A stretch of DNA of 11,281 bases, from assembly GCA_044375105.1 (NCBI GenBank), contig JBILNK010000144.1, forward strand, positions 1-11,281, in the 5' to 3' direction. The position numbers and the translations under genes are program-made. The DNA comes from JBIKLM01 sp044375105 (GTDB lineage Bacteria; Planctomycetota; UBA1135; GCA-002686595). The notes under the pieces were generated by a model that saw nothing but the letters and a program-made list of their open reading frames with translations, did no database searches and was not told where the DNA came from. The stretch's first letter is position 1. Each line of letters opens with the position of its first letter. Below, piece after piece: positions 1 to 5,756 of this stretch.

Positions 1-1
1 G

Positions 2-1489
2 CTGATGCCGATCCGCCTGGTGGGAGCCGGCATGACCAACACCATGGAGGGCAACGCGATCGCCTGGGCCAAGAACAACGGCGCCGCGATCCTGTCGAAC
101 TCCTGGGGTCCGCCGGACGGCACCGGCATCAATTACCCGCTGCCTGCCAACGTCAAGGCCGCCATCGACGACGCCAACGCCACCGGCCGCGGCGGCCTGG
201 GCTGCGTGATCTTCTGGGCCTCGGGCAACGGCAACGAGAGCGTCGAGCTCGACGGCTACGCCAAGTACAGCGGTGTGATCGCCGTGGGCGCCTCGACGGA
301 CCAGGACCGGCGCTCGTCCTATTCGGACTTCGGACCTTCCCTGGACATCTGCGCGCCCTCCAACGGCGGCGTGACCAGCGGCATCTGGACCACCGACCGC
401 ACCGGCACCGCGGGTTACTCCTCGGGCAACTACACCTCGACCTTCGGCGGCACCAGCTCGGCCTGCCCCCTGGCCGCCGGCGTGGGCGCCCTGGTGCTCA
501 GCCAGAACCCGGCCCTGACCCGCGCCCAGGTCTACACCGTCCTGACCAGCACCGCCGACAAGATCGACACGGCCGGCGGCGGTTACGTGAACGGCTTCTC
601 GAACCTGTACGGCTTCGGCAAGGTCAACGCCTTCGCGGCGGTCAACGCGGCCGGCACCGGCGGCGGCGGTGGGGGCGGTGGCGGCGGTGGCGGCGGTGGC
701 AGCGCGATCACGATCAACGCCACCGACGTGCCCAAGGCGATCCCGGACAACAACACCACCGGCGCGACCTCGAACCTGGCCGTTTCCGGCCTGACCGGCA
801 ACCTGACCGAGGTCGACATCAGCGTTTCGATCAGCCACACCTACAAAGGCGACCTGACGGTCAGCCTGATCCATCCGGATGGCACGGCGGTGATCCTGCA
901 CAACAAGACCGGCGGCAGCGCCGACAACGTGATCACCACCTTCGACACCCTGACCGCCCCGGCCCAGGCCCTCTCGGCGTTCAACAACAAGAACCCCAAC
1001 GGCACCTGGCGCCTGCGGGCTGTGGACTCGGCCAACCAGGACGTCGGCACCCTGACGGCCTGGGCGCTGATCCTCAAGACCGGCGGCACCAGCTCGGGCC
1101 CGATCACCTCCCTGGCTGTGGCCAGCGACGTGCCCAAGGCGATCCCCGACAACAACCTGACCGGCGTGACCTCCCTGCTGCCGGTCGCGAACCTGACCGG
1201 AACCCTGGTGGACGTCAACGTCTCCGTCAACATCAGCCACACCTACAAGGGCGACCTGACGGTGACGCTGATCCACCCCGACGGCACGGCGGTGATCCTG
1301 CACAACAAGACCGGCGGCAGCGCCGACAACGTCAACACCACCTTCGACACCGTGACCGCCCCGGCCCAGCCCCTGACGGCCCTGAACGGCAAGACCCCCA
1401 ACGGCACCTGGCGCCTGCGCATGGTCGACTCCGCCGCCCAGGACCTGGGCTCCCTGCTCTCCTGGTCGCTGCAGCTGGTGCACCAGTAA
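2..1489 (+). CDS. Kexin-like subtilisin serine protease (peptidase S8) with two tandem P domains, 5'-truncated by window edge
   Basis: This is the C-terminal part of a secreted subtilase, a serine endopeptidase with an Asp-His-Ser triad. The frame is open to the left edge, so the ATG at 5 is probably internal. It begins with the segment (MPIRL) that normally follows the catalytic His, so Asp and His lie upstream. Numbering from that ATG, I see SNSWG near residue 31, the oxyanion-hole motif ASGNGN (Asn75), and GGTSSACPLAAG with the nucleophile Ser151. That last motif resembles the kexin/furin branch more than subtilisin. A run of 14 glycines (219-232) links the catalytic domain to two P domains (about 241-358 and 375-494) that share motifs such as SHTYKGDLTV and NGTWRLR. 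In proprotein convertases the P domain folds as a beta-sandwich and stabilises the catalytic domain; here it may do that or bind a surface. No C-terminal anchor or sorting signal is visible. Family call very secure; substrate unknown. Confidence 0.95.
   Translation: MMPIRLVGAGMTNTMEGNAIAWAKNNGAAILSNSWGPPDGTGINYPLPANVKAAIDDANATGRGGLGCVIFWASGNGNESVELDGYAKYSGVIAVGASTDQDRRSSYSDFGPSLDICAPSNGGVTSGIWTTDRTGTAGYSSGNYTSTFGGTSSACPLAAGVGALVLSQNPALTRAQVYTVLTSTADKIDTAGGGYVNGFSNLYGFGKVNAFAAVNAAGTGGGGGGGGGGGGGGSAITINATDVPKAIPDNNTTGATSNLAVSGLTGNLTEVDISVSISHTYKGDLTVSLIHPDGTAVILHNKTGGSADNVITTFDTLTAPAQALSAFNNKNPNGTWRLRAVDSANQDVGTLTAWALILKTGGTSSGPITSLAVASDVPKAIPDNNLTGVTSLLPVANLTGTLVDVNVSVNISHTYKGDLTVTLIHPDGTAVILHNKTGGSADNVNTTFDTVTAPAQPLTALNGKTPNGTWRLRMVDSAAQDLGSLLSWSLQLVHQ
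659..700 (+). repeat. Poly-glycine (GGN)14 linker tract
   Basis: Fourteen consecutive glycine codons (GGC, GGT and one GGG) sit between the protease domain and the first P domain. They encode a flexible spacer. The DNA is a near-microsatellite that could change length by slippage, always in steps of three if the frame is kept. Confidence 0.95.
725..1486 (+). repeat. Tandem duplication of the P-domain coding unit, period 402 bp
   Basis: Two copies of a roughly 360-bp unit start at 725 and 1127, exactly 402 bp (134 codons) apart. The match is best in the middle: positions 881-930 and 1283-1332 are identical over 50 bp, including synonymous sites. Flanking parts differ at both synonymous and coding positions. 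This fits an internal duplication with later divergence or local gene conversion. Confidence 0.92.
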
Positions 1490-1512
1490 GCCCAGCGGGT
1501 TGTTTCCGGCGC

Positions 1513-1550
1513 GCTGCCACGCCCCTTGCGGGGCGTGGCAGCGTTTCTTT
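1513..1550 (+). terminator. Intrinsic terminator after the subtilase gene
   Basis: A perfect 13-bp stem (GCTGCCACGCCCC at 1513-1525 pairing with 1530-1542) closes on a TTGC tetraloop and is followed by GTTTCTTT. It begins 24 bases after the TAA stop of the protease gene. The T-rich tail lies only on the + side, so it should end rightward transcription and protect the convergent gene from read-through. Confidence 0.9.
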
Positions 1551-1597
1551 GCGTGGATCGAGCGGTGCCGAGCTAGGCCCGTCGGGATGCTCGATCT

Positions 1598-1628
1598 GCG
1601 GCAGTTGCTTCAGCGGAAGGACTGCCGC
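1598..1628. other. Hairpin in the convergent spacer, possible terminator of the leftward gene
   Basis: An 8-bp perfect stem (GCGGCAGT at 1598-1605 with ACTGCCGC at 1621-1628) encloses a loop that can add four more pairs (1608-1611 with 1616-1619). It lies about 55 bases past the TAG stop of the leftward gene. No T-run follows on either strand, so a terminator role is a guess from position. Confidence 0.45.
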
Positions 1629-1682
1629 TGCACGGTCAGGGACGGAATCGGGCCCGGGCGGCCTTGTCCGTCCTGGCGGGCC

Positions 1683-3215
1683 CTAGAGGCCGAGCTGCGT
1701 CGCCGCGCTGCTGCGCTTGACGGCCAAGCTGATCGGATCGATGCCCAGGCTGACGTGGTGCAGCTGCTGGCCGGCCAGGGCCGGGGCGGTGCCGGGGGGC
1801 ACGACCAAGCGGGACAAGCGCCCACCCAGGGAGTCGAGCAGGCCGAAGGTTTCCGAGAAGGGGCCTTGGTTGGCGAGCTCCAGGGTCAGGACGGTGTAGG
1901 CGTCGACCACCAGGGGGATGGTCACGCCGTTCAGGGTCAAGCCGGGGCTCGTGCCGCTGAGAGAACCGATCACGAAGCACAGCTCGCCAGCGGCGAGGGG
2001 CGCGAAGCTGCTCACGAGATCCACGACCCCCCCGGCGCTGAGGGAGATCGATTCGGGTTCGATGATCTGGCCCGGGCAGTTGTTGGCCGGAATACTCCAA
2101 ACCCAGGCGGAGCCAGGCGGATTGCCGGGGGTTCCGTACAGCTCCGAGGTGGTGACCACGACCTGACCGTCCACTTCGGCGTTGAAGTTCGCGATCGGAT
2201 TCTCGGGCTCGCTGAATTCGGTGCGCAGGAACCACTGGTCCGCCAGGCGCTGGTAGAGCTGGTAGCGCACCTCGAGGGCGCCCAGGCCGGCATCCCACTG
2301 CGCCATGCTGACCAGCAGGTTGACGCCATCCAGCTCGAGATCGAAGCCGAAGCCGGTCCAGTTCGGGGGCGGCGTCAGAGTTGCTTCATGGACCCAGCTG
2401 CCAGCCACACGGCGGAAAGCCTGCACCTTCCCGACCTCCCCGTCGATGGAGAAATCCCCCTTGAAGTCCGAGACCGCCATCAGATCGCCCGAGAGGGCGA
2501 CAGCGTGGCCGAAGTCGTCGGGAAAGGAGGTCGGGAGCGGGTCGTACAGCTTCTCGATCGGGCCTGCCGGCAGGTCTCGGGTGAAGACGTGCCCCTTGTC
2601 CGACTTGCCGAAACCATCGTAGCCAGGGGCTCCGTAGACCACTCGATCGCCGTCGACCGCGACCGAGGCTCCCAGGAGTTGATCCAGGGGAAAGCCTGCC
2701 TGCTGATAGACATGGGTCATCGAGCCATTGTCCTCGACCTGCAGGACACCGATCCGACCGTTGAGGTAGATGAAGGACGCGTCGAAGAAGGGGTTGCCGT
2801 AGATCACCCACGGATGGTCGTAATCCAGGTCGATGATCGGCGGCGTCACGATCGTCGGGGCACCGACCGCCACCCAGGAACCTGACTGCAGGGTGTAGAA
2901 CTGGAGGCGTTGATCGATGCTGATCACCATGCGCTCGCCATCGAGCGCCACCCGAGCCGGGGTTGCGGGCGTGGCGGGGGAGGTGATCGTTTGCACGAGA
3001 TCCCAGCGGCCGCTGGGTGCGCGGGAGTGCAGGTGGACCCGGAACTGGGTCGGGGTGCGGCTCGCCAGCGCGAGCCAGTCGCCGGAAAGGGAGGACTCGT
3101 GGGCGAAGTTCGAGCCCCCAGGGCTCGAGATTCGGTCGGTGACGCACTGCGCTTGCAGGTCGCGGGACGCGGCGGCGAGCAGAATCACCGCAGGAATGGC
3201 AGTTCGGAAACTCAT
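1683..3215 (-). CDS. Secreted FG-GAP/beta-propeller-like protein with C-terminal beta-rich module, function unknown
   Basis: I do not recognise a specific function. The ATG at 3215 gives a 510-residue protein opening with a typical signal peptide: MSFRT, a hydrophobic core AIPAVILLAAAS, and a likely cut after DLQA. The frame also allows a GTG start at 3257, but that would bury the signal behind 14 extra residues. Neither start has a clear Shine-Dalgarno sequence. The mature part carries repeated blades of the FG-GAP type. The clearest are LGASVAVDGDRVVYGAPG (near residue 180) and FGHAVALSGDLMAVSD (near 232), with weaker ones near 40 and 290. These suggest a beta-propeller or integrin-alpha-like fold. 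The last 125 residues form a separate module with AGELCFVIGSLSGTSPG, a PLVVDAYT stretch and a HHVSLGID end. From memory this resembles a C-terminal module shared by many exported planctomycete proteins. Likely exported, perhaps surface-associated. Gene is real; role unknown. Confidence 0.85.
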   Translation of the reverse strand: MSFRTAIPAVILLAAASRDLQAQCVTDRISSPGGSNFAHESSLSGDWLALASRTPTQFRVHLHSRAPSGRWDLVQTITSPATPATPARVALDGERMVISIDQRLQFYTLQSGSWVAVGAPTIVTPPIIDLDYDHPWVIYGNPFFDASFIYLNGRIGVLQVEDNGSMTHVYQQAGFPLDQLLGASVAVDGDRVVYGAPGYDGFGKSDKGHVFTRDLPAGPIEKLYDPLPTSFPDDFGHAVALSGDLMAVSDFKGDFSIDGEVGKVQAFRRVAGSWVHEATLTPPPNWTGFGFDLELDGVNLLVSMAQWDAGLGALEVRYQLYQRLADQWFLRTEFSEPENPIANFNAEVDGQVVVTTSELYGTPGNPPGSAWVWSIPANNCPGQIIEPESISLSAGGVVDLVSSFAPLAAGELCFVIGSLSGTSPGLTLNGVTIPLVVDAYTVLTLELANQGPFSETFGLLDSLGGRLSRLVVPPGTAPALAGQQLHHVSLGIDPISLAVKRSSAATQLGL

Positions 3216-3712
3216 GGAGAAGATGGGGTTGCGGGGTAGGTCGTCGATCAGCACCACGGCAGGTGGCGCCGCATCGAATCTCGGACAGGGACCCTGGCTG
3301 CGGATTTGCGGCAGGGCCGATAGGGACAGCCAGCGCGCCGCCGAGGCGATCAGGATGCTTTCGCCACACTACTTGGCCCGTCGCAACCTGGCTGGCCGAT
3401 CAAGGCCATGGCTCCCTCGCACTTGCAGTCCCAGGGGCTCTGCAAGGGTTGCCAAACCCCGAGCTCAGCCCGTTTGGCCAGCGAATGGCGGCCCAGGGGC
3501 AGCTGCTGGGCTCGTCCGCAGGTTCAGGCGCGGTCCGAGCCGGGCGCCACCCAGCCGGTCCGCAGCCGCACGCCCCCGGGGGGGCTCTGCGGGCCTGGCC
3601 CGAGCCTCAGCGGCCCGGCCAGGTCCCTCGCCCGGAGCGTGAGGCCTGGTGGAGGGCCTCCGAGGCGCGGGTTCGCCTTCCTGCGCGGGTCTGCCAAGCG
3701 GATCCGGCGGGG

Positions 3713-3732
3713 GGGCTCGAGCGGGCTCGAGC
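3713..3732. repeat. Two tandem copies of a 10-bp unit containing a palindrome
   Basis: GGGCTCGAGC occurs at 3713-3722 and again at 3723-3732. Each copy contains the 8-bp palindrome GCTCGAGC. The 10-bp period would place both palindromes on the same face of the helix, as in paired operator sites, but no binding protein is implied. Confidence 0.6.
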
Positions 3733-3885
3733 GGGCATCCGCGCTGCCGAGCGAGTCCCGATCCCCAGGGGACCGGGCAGAGGCGACTTTCAGCTCCGAT
3801 CGGCCCCGGGGCGCCCTGGGGGACCGGGGTGGCTGATGGGTCAGGCTTCCGGGGGCTGGGGGCGCTGGCCCGGCGTTCCGGTTTC

Positions 3886-3905
3886 GGGGGGGGATTGGGC
3901 CTGGG
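3886..3905 (+). other. G-quadruplex-capable run, upstream member
   Basis: Eight consecutive Gs (3886-3893), then GGG at 3897-3899 and at 3903-3905. Splitting the first run gives four G-triplets with loops of 2, 3 and 3 bases, which meets the usual quadruplex pattern. It is on the strand that would be RNA in a long sthA leader. Confidence 0.5.
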
Positions 3906-3951
3906 CGGTCCCGATCCCGGCTGGTGGGTGTCCCAGGGGTGGCCCATGAAA

Positions 3952-3977
3952 GGGGGAGGGGTCGATGGGCCCGGGGG
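3952..3977 (+). other. G-quadruplex-capable run in the sthA leader
   Basis: Four G-runs: 3952-3956 (5), 3958-3961 (4), 3967-3969 (3) and 3973-3977 (5), with loops A, TCGAT and CCC. This is a textbook quadruplex pattern ending 78 bases before the sthA start and on its sense strand. The GGGCCC inside could instead pair into a hairpin. Confidence 0.55.
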
Positions 3978-4055
3978 TCGCGGTCGATCAAAGCCCCGGT
4001 GGCCTGGTTGGCGTCGCTTCCCGGCGCCTGGGCCAGCGTCCTCCCCGAGAAGTCC

Positions 4056-5480
4056 ATGGAGCACTACGACCTGATCTGCATCGGCAGCGGCCCGGCGGGC
4101 CAGCGGGCGGCCGTGCAGGCCGCCAAACTGAGGAAGAAGGTGGCCGTCGTCGAGAAGCGGCTGTGCTTCGGCGGGGTCTGCATCGAGACCGGCACGATCC
4201 CCTCCAAGACTTTCCGGGAGGCGGTGCTGTCGTTCGTCAGCCTGAAGGCCCACTCCCAGAATCTGGGCTTTCGGGCCGAGCGGCGGCCGACCATGGGCCA
4301 GCTGGTCGCGCGCGTGGCCGAGGTGATCCAGCTGGAGCTGGAGGTCGTCCGCGACCAGCTCGGGCGCAACGACGTCGAGCTGCTCAACGGCCACGCCACG
4401 CTGCTCGACCCGAACACCGTGCGCATCGAGGCCGGCGACAAGCGCCGCGACGTGTGCGCCGATCAGATCCTGATCGCCGTGGGCACCACGCCCTGCGATC
4501 CGCCCGGCATCGCCCCGGACGGGCGCACGATCATCACCTCCGATGGCGTCATGGGCTTGCCCAATCTGCCGCGCACCATGACCGTGGTGGGCGGCGGCGT
4601 GATCGGCGTCGAATACGCCTCGATGTTCGCGCAGCTCGGGGTGCAGGTGACCTTGGTCGACCGGCGCCCGCGCCCGCTCGAGCTGATGGACAGCGAGATC
4701 GTCGACGAGCTGGTGCACCAGATGCGCAACAACTTCGTCACCTTCCGCGGCGGCGAAGCGGTCGAGGCGATCGAGATCGTGCACGACGGCCACAAGAAGG
4801 GCGTGGTGCGGCTCGAGTCCGGCAAGCACATCGTCAGCGACGTGGTGCTGTATTGCGCCGGACGCCAGGCGGCCACGGCCGGACTGGGGCTCGAGCGCGT
4901 CGGACTCCAGCCCGACGAGCGCGGCCGGGTCACGGTCGACGCCAGCTTCCGCACCGCGGTGCCGAGCATCTTCGCCGCCGGCGACGTGATCGGCTTCCCG
5001 GCCCTGGCGGCCACCTCCAGCGAACAGGGCCGCCTGGCGGCCTGCCACATGTTCGGGGTCGAGGCGCGGCCCATGAAGCAGCACTTCCCGATCGGCATCT
5101 ACGCGATCCCGGAGATCTCGATGGTCGGCGCCACCGAGGAGACCCTGACCAAGAACCAGGTGCCCTACGAGACCGGCGTGGCGCGCTATCGCGAGATCGC
5201 CCGCGGGCAGATCCTCGGGGACGATTCGGGCCTGTTCAAGATGATCTTCCACCGCGACGACCGGCGCCTCCTGGGCGTGCACTGCATCGGCTCGGGCGCG
5301 ACCGAGCTGGTGCACGTGGGCCAAGCGGTGCTGGCCCTCGGCGGCGGCCTGGACTACTTCCTCGAGACCGTCTTCAACTACCCGACCTTGGCGGAGTGTT
5401 ACAAGGTCGCCGCGTTCAACGCCGCCAACAAGCTGCGCAGCGCCAGCGCCCTGCGCCAGGTCTCGCGCACCGGCAGCTGA
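4056..5480 (+). CDS. sthA: Soluble pyridine nucleotide transhydrogenase (Si-specific NAD(P)+ transhydrogenase)
   Basis: This cytoplasmic FAD enzyme moves hydride between NADPH and NAD+, usually draining surplus NADPH. The 474-residue length fits the family (E. coli SthA 466). The N-terminal FAD-binding motif is GSGPAG (10-15), the second nucleotide-binding motif GGGVIGVEYAS (179-189) and the FAD-contacting motif FAAGDVIG (306-313). The dimerisation domain matches SthA closely, with GIYAIPEISMVG and FNYPTLAE. Two features separate it from dihydrolipoyl dehydrogenase and glutathione reductase: the CxxxxC redox disulfide is reduced to one Cys (GGVCIETGTIPSK, Cys42 with Thr47), and the catalytic His before PTLAE is Tyr442. 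I chose the ATG at 4056 because MEHYDLICIGSGPAG is where the family begins; an in-frame ATG at 3924 would add 44 unrelated residues. A weak GAGAAG lies only three bases upstream. The gene stands alone, divergent from the propeller gene and convergent with the macroglobulin gene. Confidence 0.95.
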   Translation: MEHYDLICIGSGPAGQRAAVQAAKLRKKVAVVEKRLCFGGVCIETGTIPSKTFREAVLSFVSLKAHSQNLGFRAERRPTMGQLVARVAEVIQLELEVVRDQLGRNDVELLNGHATLLDPNTVRIEAGDKRRDVCADQILIAVGTTPCDPPGIAPDGRTIITSDGVMGLPNLPRTMTVVGGGVIGVEYASMFAQLGVQVTLVDRRPRPLELMDSEIVDELVHQMRNNFVTFRGGEAVEAIEIVHDGHKKGVVRLESGKHIVSDVVLYCAGRQAATAGLGLERVGLQPDERGRVTVDASFRTAVPSIFAAGDVIGFPALAATSSEQGRLAACHMFGVEARPMKQHFPIGIYAIPEISMVGATEETLTKNQVPYETGVARYREIARGQILGDDSGLFKMIFHRDDRRLLGVHCIGSGATELVHVGQAVLALGGGLDYFLETVFNYPTLAECYKVAAFNAANKLRSASALRQVSRTGS

Positions 5481-5544
5481 AATCCTCGGCGTCGGGCGGG
5501 GCAGGCCCTCGAAGTCCCAAGCCCGGGGCCGATCCGGGGGCATC

Positions 5545-5566
5545 GGGCACGCCTTCGAGCGTGCCC
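5545..5566 (+). terminator. Candidate terminator hairpin downstream of sthA
   Basis: GGGCACGC (5545-5552) pairs perfectly with GCGTGCCC (5559-5566) around the loop CTTCGA, 64 bases past the sthA stop. A further 7-bp stem (5527-5533 with 5570-5576) can close around it. There is no T-run, so termination by this hairpin is inferred from position and stem strength. Confidence 0.5.
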
Positions 5567-5711
5567 CGAATCGGCCATAGCCCCCCGAAGTCCTGCGAAT
5601 CGGCCCCGGCGGACACCCCCCAAGAGCAGCCAGGGGCGGCGGAATCGGCGCGCCGCGTCGAGAGCTACCTTCGGGTCGCCAAATAGCGGCCCAGAGGCCT
5701 GTGGCAAGCGG

Positions 5712-5746
5712 GCGAATCGCCTCGAGCGCTGCTCGAGACGATTCGC
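5712..5746 (-). terminator. Long hairpin just past the macroglobulin stop, candidate terminator
   Basis: Positions 5712-5727 pair with 5731-5746 in 15 of 16 positions (one C/A mismatch at 5720/5738) around a 3-base loop. It lies 10 bases beyond the TGA of the leftward macroglobulin gene. No T-tract follows on the leftward strand, so it may be a U-less terminator or a 3'-end stabilising structure. The near-symmetry means it would form on either transcript. Confidence 0.6.
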
Positions 5747-5756
5747 TCTCGGCCGG

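Larger units (their letters stand above)
3216..4055. other. 840-bp divergent intergenic region, no gene supported
   Basis: This region separates the divergent starts of the propeller gene and sthA. Long open frames cross it on both strands, but their translations are Gly/Pro/Arg/Ala-rich without recognisable motifs, as expected by chance at this GC content. I found no convincing -35/-10 pair. It holds small hairpins (CTTGCAG at 3422-3428 with CTGCAAG at 3440-3446; GGGTT at 3446-3450 with AACCC at 3455-3459), a tandem 10-bp palindromic repeat at 3713-3732 and two G-quadruplex-capable runs. Promoters for both flanking genes must lie here unless sthA is read from farther upstream. Confidence 0.7.
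5481..5756. other. Convergent spacer rich in short direct and inverted repeats
   Basis: No gene is supported here. The spacer holds two direct repeats, CGAAGTCC (5510-5517 and 5586-5593) and CGAATCGGCC (5567-5576 and 5596-5605). It also holds an outer stem GGCCGAT (5527-5533) with ATCGGCC (5570-5576) and the two hairpins listed separately. It probably contains the termination region of both sthA and the macroglobulin gene. Confidence 0.7.

Noticed and set aside
1500..2885. A 461-codon open frame on the + strand opposite the propeller gene
   Set aside because: Its translation is rich in Gly, Arg, Ala, Asp and Gln with no recognisable motif, it starts inside the terminator hairpin region, and the opposite strand encodes a protein with a signal peptide and FG-GAP repeats. 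It is a high-GC shadow frame.
3140..3215. Lipoprotein signal for the propeller protein because of a Cys near the signal cleavage site
   Set aside because: The residues before the Cys are LQAQ, which do not match a lipobox (small residues expected at -1 and -3), so an ordinary signal peptidase I site after QA is more likely.
3263..3949. A 228-codon + strand open frame in the divergent gap
   Set aside because: Low-complexity Gly/Pro/Arg/Ala content, no motif, no ribosome binding site, and equally long competing frames on both strands. Expected by chance at this GC level.
3924..4055. Longer sthA start at the in-frame ATG at 3924
   Set aside because: It would add 44 residues unlike any SthA N-terminus and would place the G-rich tract inside the coding region; the family starts at the FAD-binding strand just after the ATG at 4056.
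4164..4203. A redox-active disulfide as in dihydrolipoyl dehydrogenase or mercuric reductase
   Set aside because: The second cysteine of the CxxxxC motif is Thr47 and the catalytic His is Tyr442, so the protein belongs with SthA rather than with disulfide reductases.
3465..5543. A 692-codon open frame on the - strand across sthA
   Set aside because: It mirrors sthA in the complementary frame; the His/Asp/Val/Gly-rich translation has no family features, while the + strand gives an unmistakable flavoprotein.
3965..5686. A 573-codon + strand frame overlapping sthA
   Set aside because: Arg/Gly/Ala/Pro-rich frame-shifted reading of sthA, with no domain signature.
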